The notes beneath the pieces are model-generated. The model was not told the DNA's origin and searched no databases. It worked only from the letters and a program-made list of their open reading frames with translations. A stretch of DNA of 64,000 nt from NCBI GenBank assembly GCA_026075535.2, contig AP026538.1, forward strand, positions 19,185,006 through 19,249,005, written 5' to 3'. Made by a program: the position numbers and the translations under genes. Below are positions 1 to 10,048 of the stretch, one piece after another (position 1 is the stretch's first letter; every line of letters starts with the position of its first letter). The stretch comes from Tricholoma matsutake. Taxonomy: Eukaryota > Basidiomycota > Agaricomycetes > Agaricales > Tricholomataceae.

Positions 1-103
1 TACATGTGGCCATCACATTCCATCTTGACAACCTGATCCTCAAATCCCTCCAGGCTCTCAACCTTCTTCTCCTTTTCATAATAGGGCCAGCACTCCTGAA
101 GGT

Positions 104-980
104 CTAGAAGGAGATGGTTACTTGATTTTCATTGTCGTTGTGATGCACTTCTCCAAGCTCAACAGGGTCATCCAAGAGATAATGCACTTAGCCAGCAAGA
201 GGTAGCTGATGCAGTTGCTTGGGCAACCCTTCGAGCAAAGATAGGTCAATTACATCCTCCTGATATTTCTTTACCTCCCACCAATTGATCTGCTGCCCAA
301 TTCACTGAAAGTCGATCCATGTTGTTCCAGGACTCTCATGCCAGCCATTCTGCTGCTGTTGTTGCACCTCATCTGGCTCACATTGCAGGCGGAGCAAGAA
401 ACAATGTTCATTCGAGAGATCAGAGTGCTTTTCAAGAGTGATTCTTTCCGTGACTTGATGATCACTAATGCCCAAGTGGCACCTCTCAATGAACCTCTTC
501 CTTGTTCTATATGGAAGCCGATTGTCTTAGAGGAATTTGTTGACTTCACCAAGTTATTTGCTTCCATGGACCAGGGTTACAACCATTACGATGAGCTGGA
601 AGATTTTGCAGTGGGCTTTGCCATCATCAAGAAAAATTATCTTTCTGCCAAATGCGATGTTGTCTCTGAAGCGGATTGGATTCATGTTTTTGATGCATGG
701 AAGGATAGAGTTCATCTTTCCTCACTGAGCTACTGAGTTACAGGGCTATCATCATTTTGTTATGGACATCTTTCATTTGACTCCTCTTAATCCCGCTGCT
801 GCTATCTGTTTTGACTGCGAAGCCTGTGATTGGTATGCCAAACAGCCATTCCACATGGATGACCATTCTCTCCTCCACCTGCCTCTCCTCATGGAGTTAT
901 TTGCAGCAGCCAATTCTTTCTCTGTGTCATCTTCAACCTCCCTCAAGTGGCCTCCATCTTCCACCATTACTATGTAAGCC
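104..980 (+). pseudogene. ORF1 remnant of a tyrosine-recombinase (YR) retroelement
   Basis: The clearest part is a 132-codon open frame at 338-736, whose last third contains the run FVDFTKLFASMDQGYNH and then AFDxWKDRV-like residues; after one stop the frame continues to 977 with PFHMDDHSLLHLPLL. This order (VDF-KLY, EADWIxVFDAW, PFxxDDxxxxxxPLL) is what I remember from the ORF1 proteins upstream of reverse transcriptase in Agaricomycete DIRS/Ngaro-type elements. Bases 104-337 read in another frame and seem to be the N-terminal part, with a stop near 289. No zinc-finger, RT or recombinase part follows, so this is a 5' fragment. It is bordered on the right by a gypsy element on the same strand. 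The family call rests on memory, without a database hit; an unrelated fungal gene fragment is possible. Confidence 0.5.
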
Positions 981-1343
981 TGGCTTACATCATCTTATTG
1001 ACATCTGTTTGTATACACATTCCCTTCAAAACATATATACTACTATATACAGAGAATTCCCCATTCTTCCTTTTTCCCCTTCTCGCTTCCCTTATACTCT
1101 GCTTTTGTATTATCCCTCACTCCTAAATACACATTGTTGTCTTGTTATTTCACATGATTAGAAGTGAGTTCATTAGTTCCTTTTCTCTCTCTACCTCCAC
1201 CTCTAGTGTTTCCTATCCCAATTAAGGGATAGGCTTTCACTTTTTTTTAACACAAACAATGACGTGTAACCATATTGCTGACAACTCTGTGGTAATGACA
1301 GTTGAACACTGTCTCGACAACCTTCTGTCTGCATTCCCCTTAC
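981..1343 (+). other. Non-coding stretch, possible gypsy 5' LTR or leader
   Basis: There is no convincing gene here. The stretch has a TATA-like run (acatatatactac, near 1028), a pyrimidine-rich tract at about 1065-1130, and a short inverted repeat CCTATCCC/GGGATAGG near 1212. That is how a 5' LTR and leader of the downstream gypsy element might look, but I could not find a matching copy after the integrase end near 6050, so no LTR pair is claimed. Confidence 0.25.
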
Positions 1344-1460
1344 TACTCATAGTAAGGTGAGGAACGACTTGCCAGTTGATGCCACATGTACTTCTTTGGG
1401 TATGCTTGTGATCATGAACAGCACAGACAATCGTAACACTGTGATCACTACTGGGTTACC

Positions 1461-1635
1461 TTTGTTGCCTGCCTCCGTTGTGACAAACGATGCACATATA
1501 GCCACACCATCCACTCTACCACCTTGCCTTGCCTCCATCATGACAAACAACACACATATAGCCACATCATCCACTCCACCACCTCACCTTGCCTCCATCG
1601 TGACAAATGATGTGCATATATCAACCCCTCCCATT
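1461..1635 (+). repeat. About 60-bp tandem repeat, three units
   Basis: Three degenerate units of about 60-64 bp follow each other, each with the core GCCTCC(A/G)T(T/C)GTGACAAA and then GCACATATAGCCACA-like sequence. All sit inside an open frame (1357-1704) and encode a repeated peptide of the type ASIVTNDAHIATPSTxPP. This is a coding minisatellite just upstream of the gag region of the gypsy element. Confidence 0.75.
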
Positions 1636-1743
1636 AACGTCACAACAAACAACGCTCATATTGCCTGCCCACCCATTCACTTCCCACTGCCCAGATGCAG
1701 ATAAACATTGTCTTCCTCTTTGGACAAATATTGAATCATCCCT

Positions 1744-2672
1744 TTGACTACAACCATGGCTTCTGCTGCATCTAATGCTGTCCTGAGCCTCAACAATGGC
1801 AAGCGCCCCATGATCTCTGCTGGAACCATGACTCCCGAGTTACTACACCAATTCAAGCACCACGCATGTGGATACCTTCATAACAAGGATGGACTTGATG
1901 CAAAGAACTTCATTGACCACATCATATACTCCTTTGAAGACCCGCTGTTCTCAGATTGGTACCAATCGCAACAACAACTCTTGTTGGTACTCTCCTTCTC
2001 AGACTTCATGACCAAAGTTCATGCCTATTGGTTGCCTAAACGCTGGCAACAGGAGCTCGCCTGGAAAGTGCACTCGACTAAACAGAACAAGACACCCTTC
2101 TCCAAGTTCATCAACTCCCTGCGCTGAGACAACCTTCTGCTCAAGGGCTCTCAATTCCATCTTTCCCCTACCCAACTATGCATGCAAATCGAATCAAACA
2201 TATCGCCTGAGCTTGCTGCTGCCTTTGATCGATGGAAGGACAACCATGAGTCCTCTGATGACAAAACTGATGAAGATGTCAATGTGATTGTCAATGCTGA
2301 AGCTGCGGCTGCAGCCATTGTCACAAAAGCAGCCATGGACATGTTGAAGGCAGAAAATAGACTGCAGAGCTTTGTTAATACATTGACAAGCTGGACCAGA
2401 AGCTCATGGAGGATAGAAACATGTGCAAATGTGATGCCAAAGATGCTGCTAGGAGCTTGAAATGTTCCAGCTCTGCTGTAGGCCTGGCTGATAGCACTAG
2501 ACAAGCACCATACTCTAGAGCCCAAATAGTGACCACTTCTTGTAACCCTACCTCATTGTCCACTGCCTGTCCATCCAAGTTAACTGATTGTGAATGCAAA
2601 TACCTTTAAACCTACAATTGGTGCAAGAAGTGCTGTGGATTTTACATGCCTGATGGCCACGCTTGCAATTTC
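1744..2672 (+). pseudogene. gag: gag remnant of gypsy element
   Basis: The structural polyprotein part of the gypsy element. The first frame (1744-2127) contains LLxQFKHHACGYLxNKD, then FxxKVHAYWLPKRWQQEL and TPFSKFINSLR, a capsid-like pattern in which a retroelement gag is followed by the end of its helical domain. After a stop the sequence goes on through 2182-2460 with an acidic, alanine-rich part, and near 2610-2672 reads WCKKCCGFYMPDGHACNF, a degenerate CCHC knuckle. Two or more frameshifts separate these parts. The family call relies on position directly upstream of the protease. Confidence 0.65.
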
Positions 2673-3524
2673 CCATCCGAGGATGGATACGTCGAATGGT
2701 CAATGACAACTGTGAATGAGGTGTGTAAACAAATCAAACTGCCTGCTTTGCCAATTCCACTAGAAGAACACACCATGATGGTGGGCACAGTATCCTCATT
2801 GAGTAATGTTTACAGCAACACCCCACCTCAACCCAACACCATCCCACCTGCCTTACCCATTGCTAGTGTTTTAGGCATGTCCTCTTATCCTATTGCTGCT
2901 GTTTACCCGCCAAACAAAAGTTCCATTATTGGTGGGGGTGACAGTGACCTCTCATGTGACTCCAATGACTCGGTAAGCACACGTGTTCCTTTCTTCAAAC
3001 CCCACCTCATGTGGGAGTGCATAGTGGATATGCTTGATGCTTCTGCTTTATCTTGTGTCAAAGTTTCTGCATTAATTGACCATGGTTCTCCCACAGTTTT
3101 AATCGAAGAAGATCTTGTCTCTTGTTTATGCCTGACTACTCGTTTGCTGCCTTGCCCTTTCCCCATCTCTGGGGTATTCTTTGATAAATCTTCTGGCTTG
3201 TCTGATATCGCGCTGACACACTGGGTCAAACTTAAATTACATGATCAAAGAAATTTGTATTCCGCTCGCACTGTTCGTGCTCTTGTTGCACCAAAGTTTT
3301 GCCATCCTATAATCCTTGGACTACCTTTCCTGTCGCATAATCATATTGTTGTTGATGCCCAAAATGGTACGGCAATAGATTACAACTGTGGTTTTGACCT
3401 ACTACACCCTGTACCACCAATAGTTCCAAAAGCCAAAATACATGTTTGTGATGTACTTGCAGATGTCAAAGCTAAGTGTGCATTATTAGTTAAAGAACTA
3501 AAGAAATTTTGCCAAGAACAATGA
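2646..3524 (+). pseudogene. Aspartic protease (retropepsin) region of gypsy element
   Basis: An open frame of 292 codons. The first part is proline-rich linker. The retropepsin signature starts near residue 140 as SALIDHGSPTVLI, where the catalytic triplet is DHG in place of the usual D(S/T)G; the second signature, IILGLPFLSHNHIVVD, lies near residue 223 and matches the ILGxPWL motif before the end of the fold. It lies between the gag knuckle and the RT as expected. The frame is open but ends in a stop just before the RT, and DHG may reduce activity, although D(N/H)G variants occur in this family. Confidence 0.75.
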
Positions 3525-3527
3525 CCT

Positions 3528-5085
3528 TTGGTCAATGCGAGATGTGAATGTGTCAATGGCATAGACATCGTGGCTGTGATTTGGATATGTGTTGAGCAAC
3601 TGGCAGCTGGTGAATGGCTCCAGGAACTCAGTGCAGAGATCAAGGAGAAATACATGGATGTTTTCAAACCCATTCCCCACATTGATGAAATGCTGAACTC
3701 AGTGCTCTGTAAGATCAGCTTGAAAGATGCTGGCAAAACGATTACCACTAAGAGCTATTCCTGCCCACACAAGTTCCATGAGGCTTGGAGTATCTTGATA
3801 CAGCGACATTTAGATGTGGGACAAATCCATCTCTCCTCTTCCACCCACCCTTCACCAGCCTTCCTCATGCCAAAGATGGATGCTACAGATCTACTGCGCT
3901 GGGTCAACAACTATCGTCAGCTCTGTAGCAACACAGTAACAGACTCACACCCTCTGCCTTGCATAGACAACATCCTGGCGGATGCTGGACGTGGAAAAAT
4001 CTAGACATGACAGACAGTTTCTTCCACACCAAAATGGACCCAGAAAGCATACCATTGACCACAGTGATGACACCGCTCAGGCTCTACGAGTGGACTGTGA
4101 TGCCACAAGGGCTGAAAAACGCACCACCCATGCACAAATGATGGGTAACAGCTGCGTTATGGCACTTCCTAGGAATTTTCGCACATATCTACTTAGACAA
4201 TATTATTATCTGGTCAAACTCTCTGGAGGAGCACACCCAACACATTAAAAAAATTATGACTGCATTGCAGGAGGCTCAATTGTATTGCAACCAGAAGAAA
4301 TCAAGTTTTTATCTAACGGAATTGATCTTCCTGGGCCACTGCATCTCCCAACAAGGCATTGAAGCCTGCTCTTTGAAAGTGGATAAAAATTTGAACTGGC
4401 TGACACCAAAATTGGCGACTGATGTCTGCAGTTTCTTGGGACTTGCACAGTACATCACTACATTTCTTCCTCACCTGGCAGATCACACTGCTGTCCTCAC
4501 TCCTTTGACCATGAAGGAGTGCAAGAAAGACTTTCCAGCCTGGTCAGAGACACACAAAGCCGCCTTTGAGGCTATTAAAGCACTCATCATGAGCAGGGAA
4601 TGCTTGACCATGATTGACCACATGATGCCTGGAAGAAATAAGATATTTGTGACTTGCGATGTGAGCAACTGGAGAACAGGTGCCATCCTGAGCTGGGGCC
4701 CAACTTGGGAAACTATGCAACTGGGAGCATTTGATTCTATGCAACTTAAAGATGCACAGAAAAATTATCCTGTACATGAGAAAGAGATGCTGGCAATGGT
4801 GTGAGCACAAAAAAATGGCAGTCTGACCTCCTTGGATCGCAATTCATTGTGTATACAGACCATTGCACTCTTGAGAACTTTGATACCCAGAAAGATCTGT
4901 CACAGTGGCAGGCCTGATGAACAGAACATCTCTCACAATTTGACATGAACATTTATTACATCCGTGGTGAAGACAACACTGTTGTGGATGCACTCTCCCG
5001 CCTGCCAGCAGATACCCCAGATGAGCCTTCAGATGATGTTGATGTAGGTGACTCACGCTTATGATGGGACTGCTGGCTGAACAAG
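3528..5085 (+). pseudogene. Reverse transcriptase and RNase H of gypsy element, broken
   Basis: The RT begins with a connecting segment, then [24 protein letters not shown] (near 3890-3960), the equivalent of the conserved RxxxDYRxLN block, here with the D of DYR replaced by N. A frameshift near 4000 follows. The palm motif at about 4197 reads YLDN where an active enzyme has YxDD. The thumb is in the frame starting at 4256 (FLGHCISQQGIE, then FLGLAQYITTFLPHLA), and RNase H follows with FVTCDVSNWRTGAILSW and a YPVHEKEMLAMV block at 4770-4804. The stop at 4802 cuts the frame; the tail, with a DALSRLP-like end, runs to about 5040. The element cannot be self-replicating. Confidence 0.85.
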
Positions 5086-5103
5086 CCAACCTCTTGCAAC
5101 ACA

Positions 5104-6045
5104 GTGCTAACCATCAGTGCTGATGAATCTTTCCTCAATGATGTTTTTGAAGGATACAAACATGACAAATTCTGTCAGAAACTAGGGAACATAACTGGGG
5201 GCATGCCTGAGATCTGCATGATTAATAAACTTTGGTACTTGGGAGACTGCCTGGTGATACCTAGATTTGGGACACTGCACGAGAATCTTTTCCAGCTTGC
5301 ACACAACTTGCTGGGACACTTCAGTGTGGACAAATCATATGCCTGTATCAGGCACTGTTATTATTGGCCCAATATGCGAAGAAATCTTGAAAATGCACAG
5401 GTTCCTGCATGTTCAGACTGCCAAAGAAACAAAAGTGGCACATTGAAGGACAAAGGGCTGCTGCATCCATTACCAATTCCTGAGAAATGAGGTGACTTGG
5501 TTTGTCTAGACTTTGTGGGGCCACTCCCCAAAGATGAGAATTACAATTGCATTCTGACAATAACAGACAGACTGGGTTCTGACATCAGGCTGATCCTGAT
5601 GCGGACAGATATCACAGCACCAAAACTTGCTCTAATTTTCTTCAATGAATGGTACTGTGAAAATGGCTTGCTGCTAGAGCTAATTTCTGACCATGATAAA
5701 TTATTCATGTCGAAATTCTGGAAAGCTCTACACATGCTGACTGGTGTGCATCTGGAAATGTCCACTGTGTGCCACCCTCAAACTGATGGTGCAAGTGAAT
5801 GCATGAACAAAACACTTAACCAGTGTGTATGATTCCATGTTGAGCATAACCAGAATGGATGGGTGCGAGCATTGCCCATCATCCACTTCCACATGATGAA
5901 CTCGGTAAATGGTTCTACAGGACTCTCAGTATCTCAAATCCACATGGGCCAAAGCCCATGTGTCATCCCTCCTCTGATACCAGGAGTATTATCTGATGAT
6001 ACCCCTGAAGAAACTGCTGCACAAGTTTTTAATCTGATGGTATGA
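5104..6045 (+). pseudogene. Integrase of gypsy element, broken
   Basis: The N-terminal zinc-binding HHCC domain is visible in the 5104-5490 frame: HNLLGHFSVDKSYACIRHCYYWPNM followed by CSDCQRNK. After one stop the catalytic core follows at 5497-5832, with the first catalytic Asp in VCLDFVGPLP, the second in LISDHDKLFMSKFW and the Glu in HPQTDGASECMNKTLNQ. Another stop ends this at 5832 and the last piece (5863-6045) holds the usual FHMMNSVNGSTGLSVSQIHMG segment. The DDE residues are present but two stops break the frame. Confidence 0.85.
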
Positions 6046-6767
6046 AGGATTACCCTCATCAGGATATCACTGAATGATTGCCTTTCTGACTGATGTATAT
6101 GTCTCCTGTGACACATTGGTAATGCTAAGGTACAGATCCAATCCAAGGTGCCATGAAGGATTGTCATTAATGTCGACAGGTGTGGTAGGAGGATTTCACA
6201 ATTGGTGTAAAGTGTCTGCATCAAGTTTTGACCATTCATCATCTAGTGATGCTGTTTTTAAGGCCTCAATATATGCTATAGCTGTTTTCATACTATCCAA
6301 TTTGGCCAAGTGGGAAAGTCTGGATATGTAGGACAACCAATCTGCTTAAGCTGCTTCAGCAGGCTGTCCAGCTCCATTGGATTATATGAACCTTCTTTCT
6401 CTTTCTCTTTCTCTTCCTCTTCCTCACTACTAATCTCATCATCAGGCAAGCCTGACCTGCTTTGCCATTGTAGAAGCCTCTCAATATCATAATGACTCCC
6501 AGGATCAACACCACCATTATCATCAACATCATCATCATCAGGTCTGAATTGCTGAGCCATGTCACCTGTTTCAGTATGAAATTGACTTTGCTGTTGAGAG
6601 GCCTGATCAAAGATTAGATGACATGTATCATTGGACCTTTTAAGTCCTGCCAGTGCTGACATGAAACATACCATATTATCCAAATCCAAATCCAAATCCA
6701 TCTGCCACTGATTATGCATATCACCATGTTTACATTGTTTACATGAATATATCTGCCTACATCCCAT
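6040..6767 (-). pseudogene. Tnp2-type (CACTA) transposase, N-terminal fragment
   Basis: A 159-codon minus-strand frame (6288-6767) starts with a short Cys-bearing stretch (CKQCKHGDMHNQ), has an acidic low-complexity region (SSEEEEEKEKEKE) and ends at a stop. The same strand continues past the stop as MKTAIAYIEALKTASLDDE, LHQL*NPP and LYLSITNVSQETYTSVRKAI. I recognise this NPP then NxSxETYxxxRxAI arrangement from the N-terminal part of Agaricomycete Tnp2-domain transposases. The fragment at 56881-57562 has the same blocks (ALRNASLDN, RLRNPPKESI, RRHPDDNVLSYDQVKR), which supports the call. At least three stops; the catalytic domain is missing. Confidence 0.6.
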
Positions 6768-6850
6768 AGGGAACTCAGGATTGTCTACAGTAGACTAGCC
6801 TCGACAGATCTGTATTAGTGGTGAATAAGTAGTATCAGTCCAGAGCATCT

Positions 6851-7666
6851 TCATTTCCTGGTGCCATAAATCTCAACACATCTCTTTGTCATCTCCTTCT
6901 GCAAATCCCCATAAATTCTCGATGCAAGATGGGCTGAAGCAAGATGCATGTCAGTGGCCAGGTTATGTATCAGCCTTGAGTGATTGACAGGGCTGGTCAT
7001 GGATAGAGGTGGCAGTAGGGGTTTGACCTTTGGGATCTGACCTAAAAAGTACATAGATGATTGGAGTGGCCATACATTCTTTGAATTTGAGAAAATATAC
7101 TTAGCTGTGTCCATAATGTGTGTTTGATCATATGGGTCTACTTCTGCGTCATTGAATTTCTTTTTGATGCTCATAACTAATGACTCTAACTCTTTGCTTC
7201 GCATCTCTGAATATCATCCACAAACGACAAAGATATGCTGAGGATTTTCAGTATCAGGACAACCAAAGCAACACATTTGGCATGTCAGAGCCTTCTTTTG
7301 GCACATTCCATCTGCTGTAGCTAGTTGGCCAGAACGTGCATAGAGTTGAACAAGTGTGGTGTATGCACTGGAAGCTTTAGTGTATATCCATGGAGGTGGT
7401 GGGTTGAGATCGTAAAGCCATGTTGACATTTGGTGTTTAGGCATGAGCACTAGCCTGTCAGCCGTTGCCTTGGCAGGGAAGTGATTGACAAAATGGCGAA
7501 CATTTGATTCAATCCAGCCATCGGTTTCCTGGTGAAACATATATGGGTCCATAAAGAAGGTAGGGATGGGGGCAATGGGTATCAATGAAATGACTTTTTG
7601 CACAGAGGAGGCATAGTGATCCGCTTCTCGGTTAAGGGATGCGGATAGGGAGGTATACCATATCAT
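6851..7666 (-). pseudogene. LINE C-terminal region with CCHC knuckle
   Basis: Two adjoining minus-strand frames (7666-7214 and 7204-6851) separated by one stop. The first begins LNREADHYASSxQKVI, a block that follows RNase H in Agaricomycete LINEs, and ends with CCFGCPDTENPQHIFVVC, a C-x2-C-x7-H-x4-C type zinc knuckle. The second, KFNDAEVDPYDQTHIMDTAK and LASRIYGDLQKEMTKR, is the LINE tail. Length and order fit the last third of the LINE ORF2. One stop at the boundary near 7210 and the upstream breaks make it a pseudogene. Confidence 0.75.
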
Positions 7667-7747
7667 CGGTGTGCACTTTCATATATGTAATCTTTGCTGA
7701 CTTCCTTGAAGCCACATCAAGGATCCATTGGTAATAGGATCACCCAT

Positions 7748-7976
7748 TCATTGTGCGTAGTTGATGCTCCTGATTGACAGCAGTACAACTATCATATGAC
7801 CAGTGTAAATCTGTGGTGGGGACTCAGCAAGTATTAGTGCAGCAAGTAATCCCATTTGTTCACCTTGGAGCATTGATGCATTGCGATCCTTGATCCGTAA
7901 TATGAGTGTTGCGGGTCCAGTGACAGCAGCAGTGATAGACTTTCTATCACTGATCCCACTAGCAGCAGGAATCAGT
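7748..7976 (-). pseudogene. LINE RNase H domain remnant
   Basis: The frame reads IPAASGISDRKSITAAV, TLILRI and then GEQMGLLAALILAE, where the Glu in GEQMGL stands at the second catalytic position of RNase H; a degenerate YTGHM follows where the YTDH Asp would be (here Gly). This lies immediately before the LINE tail at 7666. On the right it ends sharply at 7976, where the C-rich TIR of another element begins. The loss of the YTD aspartate and the stop at 7748 show it is inactive. Confidence 0.75.
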
Positions 7977-8221
7977 ACTTTACACTCCCCCCCCCAGTCT
8001 GAGCAGACTCTGCTTGGACACACTTGGACACTCACTGTCCTTGGACTTCACTCGGACTCTGCTCGGACACTTGGACTGTCCGAGTTGTCCAAGTAAAGTC
8101 CGAGGACTGCACTTGGACTTTGCTTGGACAACATCAATTGTGCATTTATTTACACCTTTAAAGTACTGTCCAAGTAAAGTCCAAGTTCCAGTCTTAGAGA
8201 AAGTCTTATAAGTCTCACAAA

Positions 8222-8325
8222 ATAATGTGTGCCCAGCAGGAATTGAACTAACAGCCTTCTGGACTAGCAATCACATGACAACAAAACATGCACACTCTAC
8301 CACTTAAGCCAAGTAGTCATTTAAA
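8222..8325 (-). other. tRNA-like sequence in left arm of TIR element
   Basis: On the minus strand the sequence has an A-box-like TGGCTTAAGTGGTAGAG (about 8310-8294) and a B-box-like GTTAGTTCAATTCCTG (about 8253-8238), at tRNA-gene spacing. The acceptor stem does not pair convincingly and no anticodon stem is clear, so I call it tRNA-like (SINE-head-like), not a tRNA gene. Confidence 0.55.
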
Positions 8326-8508
8326 GTTACATACATTATATCTATTTATTACTGAAATCTAATTTTTATATATATCATGAATAGATTATTAAATTGATCC
8401 CCTCGCATCTGTGCGAGGGGTAACTAATATGTATAATACTAAGCCCTCCCCTCACAAGCTCAAGGGGAGGGGGCCATAACTATCAATCATAAAAATAAAT
8501 TAAAAACA

Positions 8509-9480
8509 CCCACCATGAGCAGTTGCTCGTGGCGGTGTTCGTCTCTCCCTGGGTCATCCCCTGGCCGTCTTGCTCTCCTGTCCCCATTCTTCTCCCCCCC
8601 GAACCACCCCACGAGCAGATGCTCGTAGGCATGGGGTGGGCATCGTCATGGGTGTCCCCACTCTCGTCGTTGTCTCCCTTCCCTCTCGTCTCCCTTCCCC
8701 CTCATCTCTTCCCCCCTCACCTTCCACCCTGTGAGCAGGGGCTCACAGCAGTGGTGGTGGTGTCATCACCAGTAGTAGTTTGTACCTATAAAAAGTTAGT
8801 TAGCATCAAAAAATGAAATGAGAACAGAAAAAAAAACTTACCTAGGACCCAAGAGATGTCAATGTCTCTTGGGTCTCCCCTAATCATCGTCGTTCCACCC
8901 GTCGTCCACCCTATGAGCAGTGGCTCATAGGGCTGGGGCGGGTGCTGTCATCGTTCCCTGCCATCGTTGTCATTCCACCCACCATCCACCCCACGAGCAG
9001 TTGCTTGTGAGGCTGGAGGTGGGTGGTGCATCCTGCGTGGTGGGCGTGAGGGCTGGGGGCAGGGGCTTGTTCTGTCAGGGTAGCCATCCTTGTCATTTCA
9101 AAGTTGCACCCATTCCCACCCCATGAGCAGCTGCTTGCGGCAGTGGTTCTGAGTGCTCGTCGTTGTCAGCAGTACTAGATAATACCTAAAAAAGTAACAA
9201 AAACGAGAGAAAAAAACTTACCAATGGCCCAAGAGACATCAAACGATGTCTCTTGGGCCTTTTCTTCATTTGCTTTGCCTTCCTTTTGTTGTTTCCCACT
9301 TTTCCCCTCGTTATTCCATCTCCCAGTCCCAGTCATCTCCAGTTGCCTCGTTGCTTTGTCGTTCCATTTGGCCAAGTCGGTGTTGCTGTTGTCCTGCCAT
9401 TTGGCCAAGTCAGTGTTGCTGTTGTCCTGCCATTTTGCAGTTGTACCCATTCCCACCCCACAAGCAGTTGCTTGCGGCGG
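8509..9480. repeat. Seven copies of a short hairpin motif
   Basis: A motif of about 24 bp with the core GAGCAGnnGCT(C/T)(G/A) flanked by CAC/CAT and GTG/ATA pairs recurs at 8509, 8607, 8727, 8908, 8989, 9118 and 9456; each copy can fold as a hairpin. An eighth copy lies in another element at 24201. Two longer hairpins, GACCCAAGAGA/TCTCTTGGGTC (8846-8876) and GGCCCAAGAGAC/GTCTCTTGGGCC (9228-9260), lie between copies. Confidence 0.7.
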
Positions 9481-9640
9481 TGGTTCTGGGTCCTAGGGTG
9501 GTGGCTGTGTCCGCCGTTGTCATGGTTTTGAGGCTGTGGCATTGTTATAATATAGATCAAACCTATCATTAAGGAAAATTCAGTTAGTTAAACAAAACAA
9601 CAAAAATCATGTAAAAAAACACTTACAAGTGAGCCCATTG
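8770..9640 (-). other. Repeated exon-intron-like modules inside TIR element
   Basis: On the minus strand, three splice-donor-like GTAAGT sites (near 8841, 9223 and 9629) are each followed by a T-rich stretch of 35-60 bp and an acceptor-like TAG (near 8784, 9183 and 9554). Two of the donors sit just after the CCCAAGAGAC hairpin. Between them the minus strand has open stretches such as NGRTTATxTWPNG (9333-9569) and AKWQDNSNTDLAKW (9175-9456). This looks like a transcribed, tandemly duplicated gene segment without recognisable domains. No intact frame spans all modules. Confidence 0.4.
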
Positions 9641-9774
9641 TTGGTTATTTAGGAGGTAAGGAGGAGGCGGCGCGGTTGAAGGTGATGTACCAGCATTGTT
9701 GATGACATGGCTGTGTTGATTTGTCATCACAGCCGGGGTGGTACATAGAGAGATATAACTACTTATTAGTAATG

Positions 9775-9865
9775 ATACTTTAGTCTAATGGTTATATTGC
9801 TGCCTTAATTGTACTTTATCATGTGACTACAAGGGTTCAATCCCTGTGGTAGCCACTGATTTTTC
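9775..9865 (+). other. tRNA-like sequence in right arm of TIR element
   Basis: The plus strand has an A-box-like TAGTCTAATGGTTATA (about 9780) and a near-perfect B box GGGTTCAATCCCTG (about 9833), followed by GTGGTAGCC. The shared stretch TCATGTGA before the B box is also in the left-arm copy, so the two are inverted relatives. Stem pairing of a true tRNA is not convincing. Confidence 0.6.
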
Positions 9866-10048
9866 AGTCAATTATATAAGCAACTCGGACAGTCCTAGGA
9901 CAGTCTGAGGACTCAGCTCAGACTGGACATTTAGTTTGGCAGGGCTTTCAGCCAAAGAAGTCCAAGCAAAGTCCAAGCAAAGTCCTAGGACTGTCTGAGT
10001 GTCTGAGCAGGGTCCACTCAGATTGGGGGGGGGGAGGGGGAGTGTAAA

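Larger units (their letters stand above)
1744..6050 (+). mobile_element. Degenerate Ty3/gypsy LTR retrotransposon
   Basis: A collinear series of broken frames gives gag (1744-2672), aspartic protease (2646-3524), reverse transcriptase and RNase H (3528-5085) and integrase (5104-6045), the gag-PR-RT-RH-IN order of Ty3/gypsy. At least six frame breaks or stops interrupt it, and the RT active site is mutated. No LTR pair was found. The right end abuts a Tnp2-type transposase fragment on the other strand at about 6040, so the 3' end has been lost or replaced. The gag zinc-knuckle region resembles the single-polyprotein gypsy family common in Agaricomycetes. Confidence 0.85.
7977..10048. mobile_element. 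TIR DNA element with C-tract ends and subterminal GTCC repeats
   Basis: The ends are inverted copies: the left starts CTTTACACTCCCCCC (7978) and the right ends GGGGGAGTGTAAAG (10048). Inside each arm come AGTCTGAG(C/T)(A/G)GAC-like sequence and many copies of a GTCCAAG(C/T)AAAGTCC-type motif (8003-8180 on the left, 9884-10020 on the right), the arrangement of transposase-binding subterminal repeats. Each arm also holds a tRNA-like sequence, described separately. I see no transposase. No clear target duplication is visible (left flank GGAATCAGTA, right flank ACCTTGCAGT), so one end may be rearranged. A 79-bp insertion at 41547-41625 shares the CTTTACACT end. Confidence 0.65.

Noticed and set aside
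975..1240. 5' LTR of the first gypsy element
   Set aside because: Looks LTR-like (TATA-like run, pyrimidine tract), but no matching 3' copy or target duplication was found.
9775..9865. A functional tRNA gene
   Set aside because: A and B boxes are good but acceptor and anticodon stems do not pair convincingly; kept as tRNA-like only.
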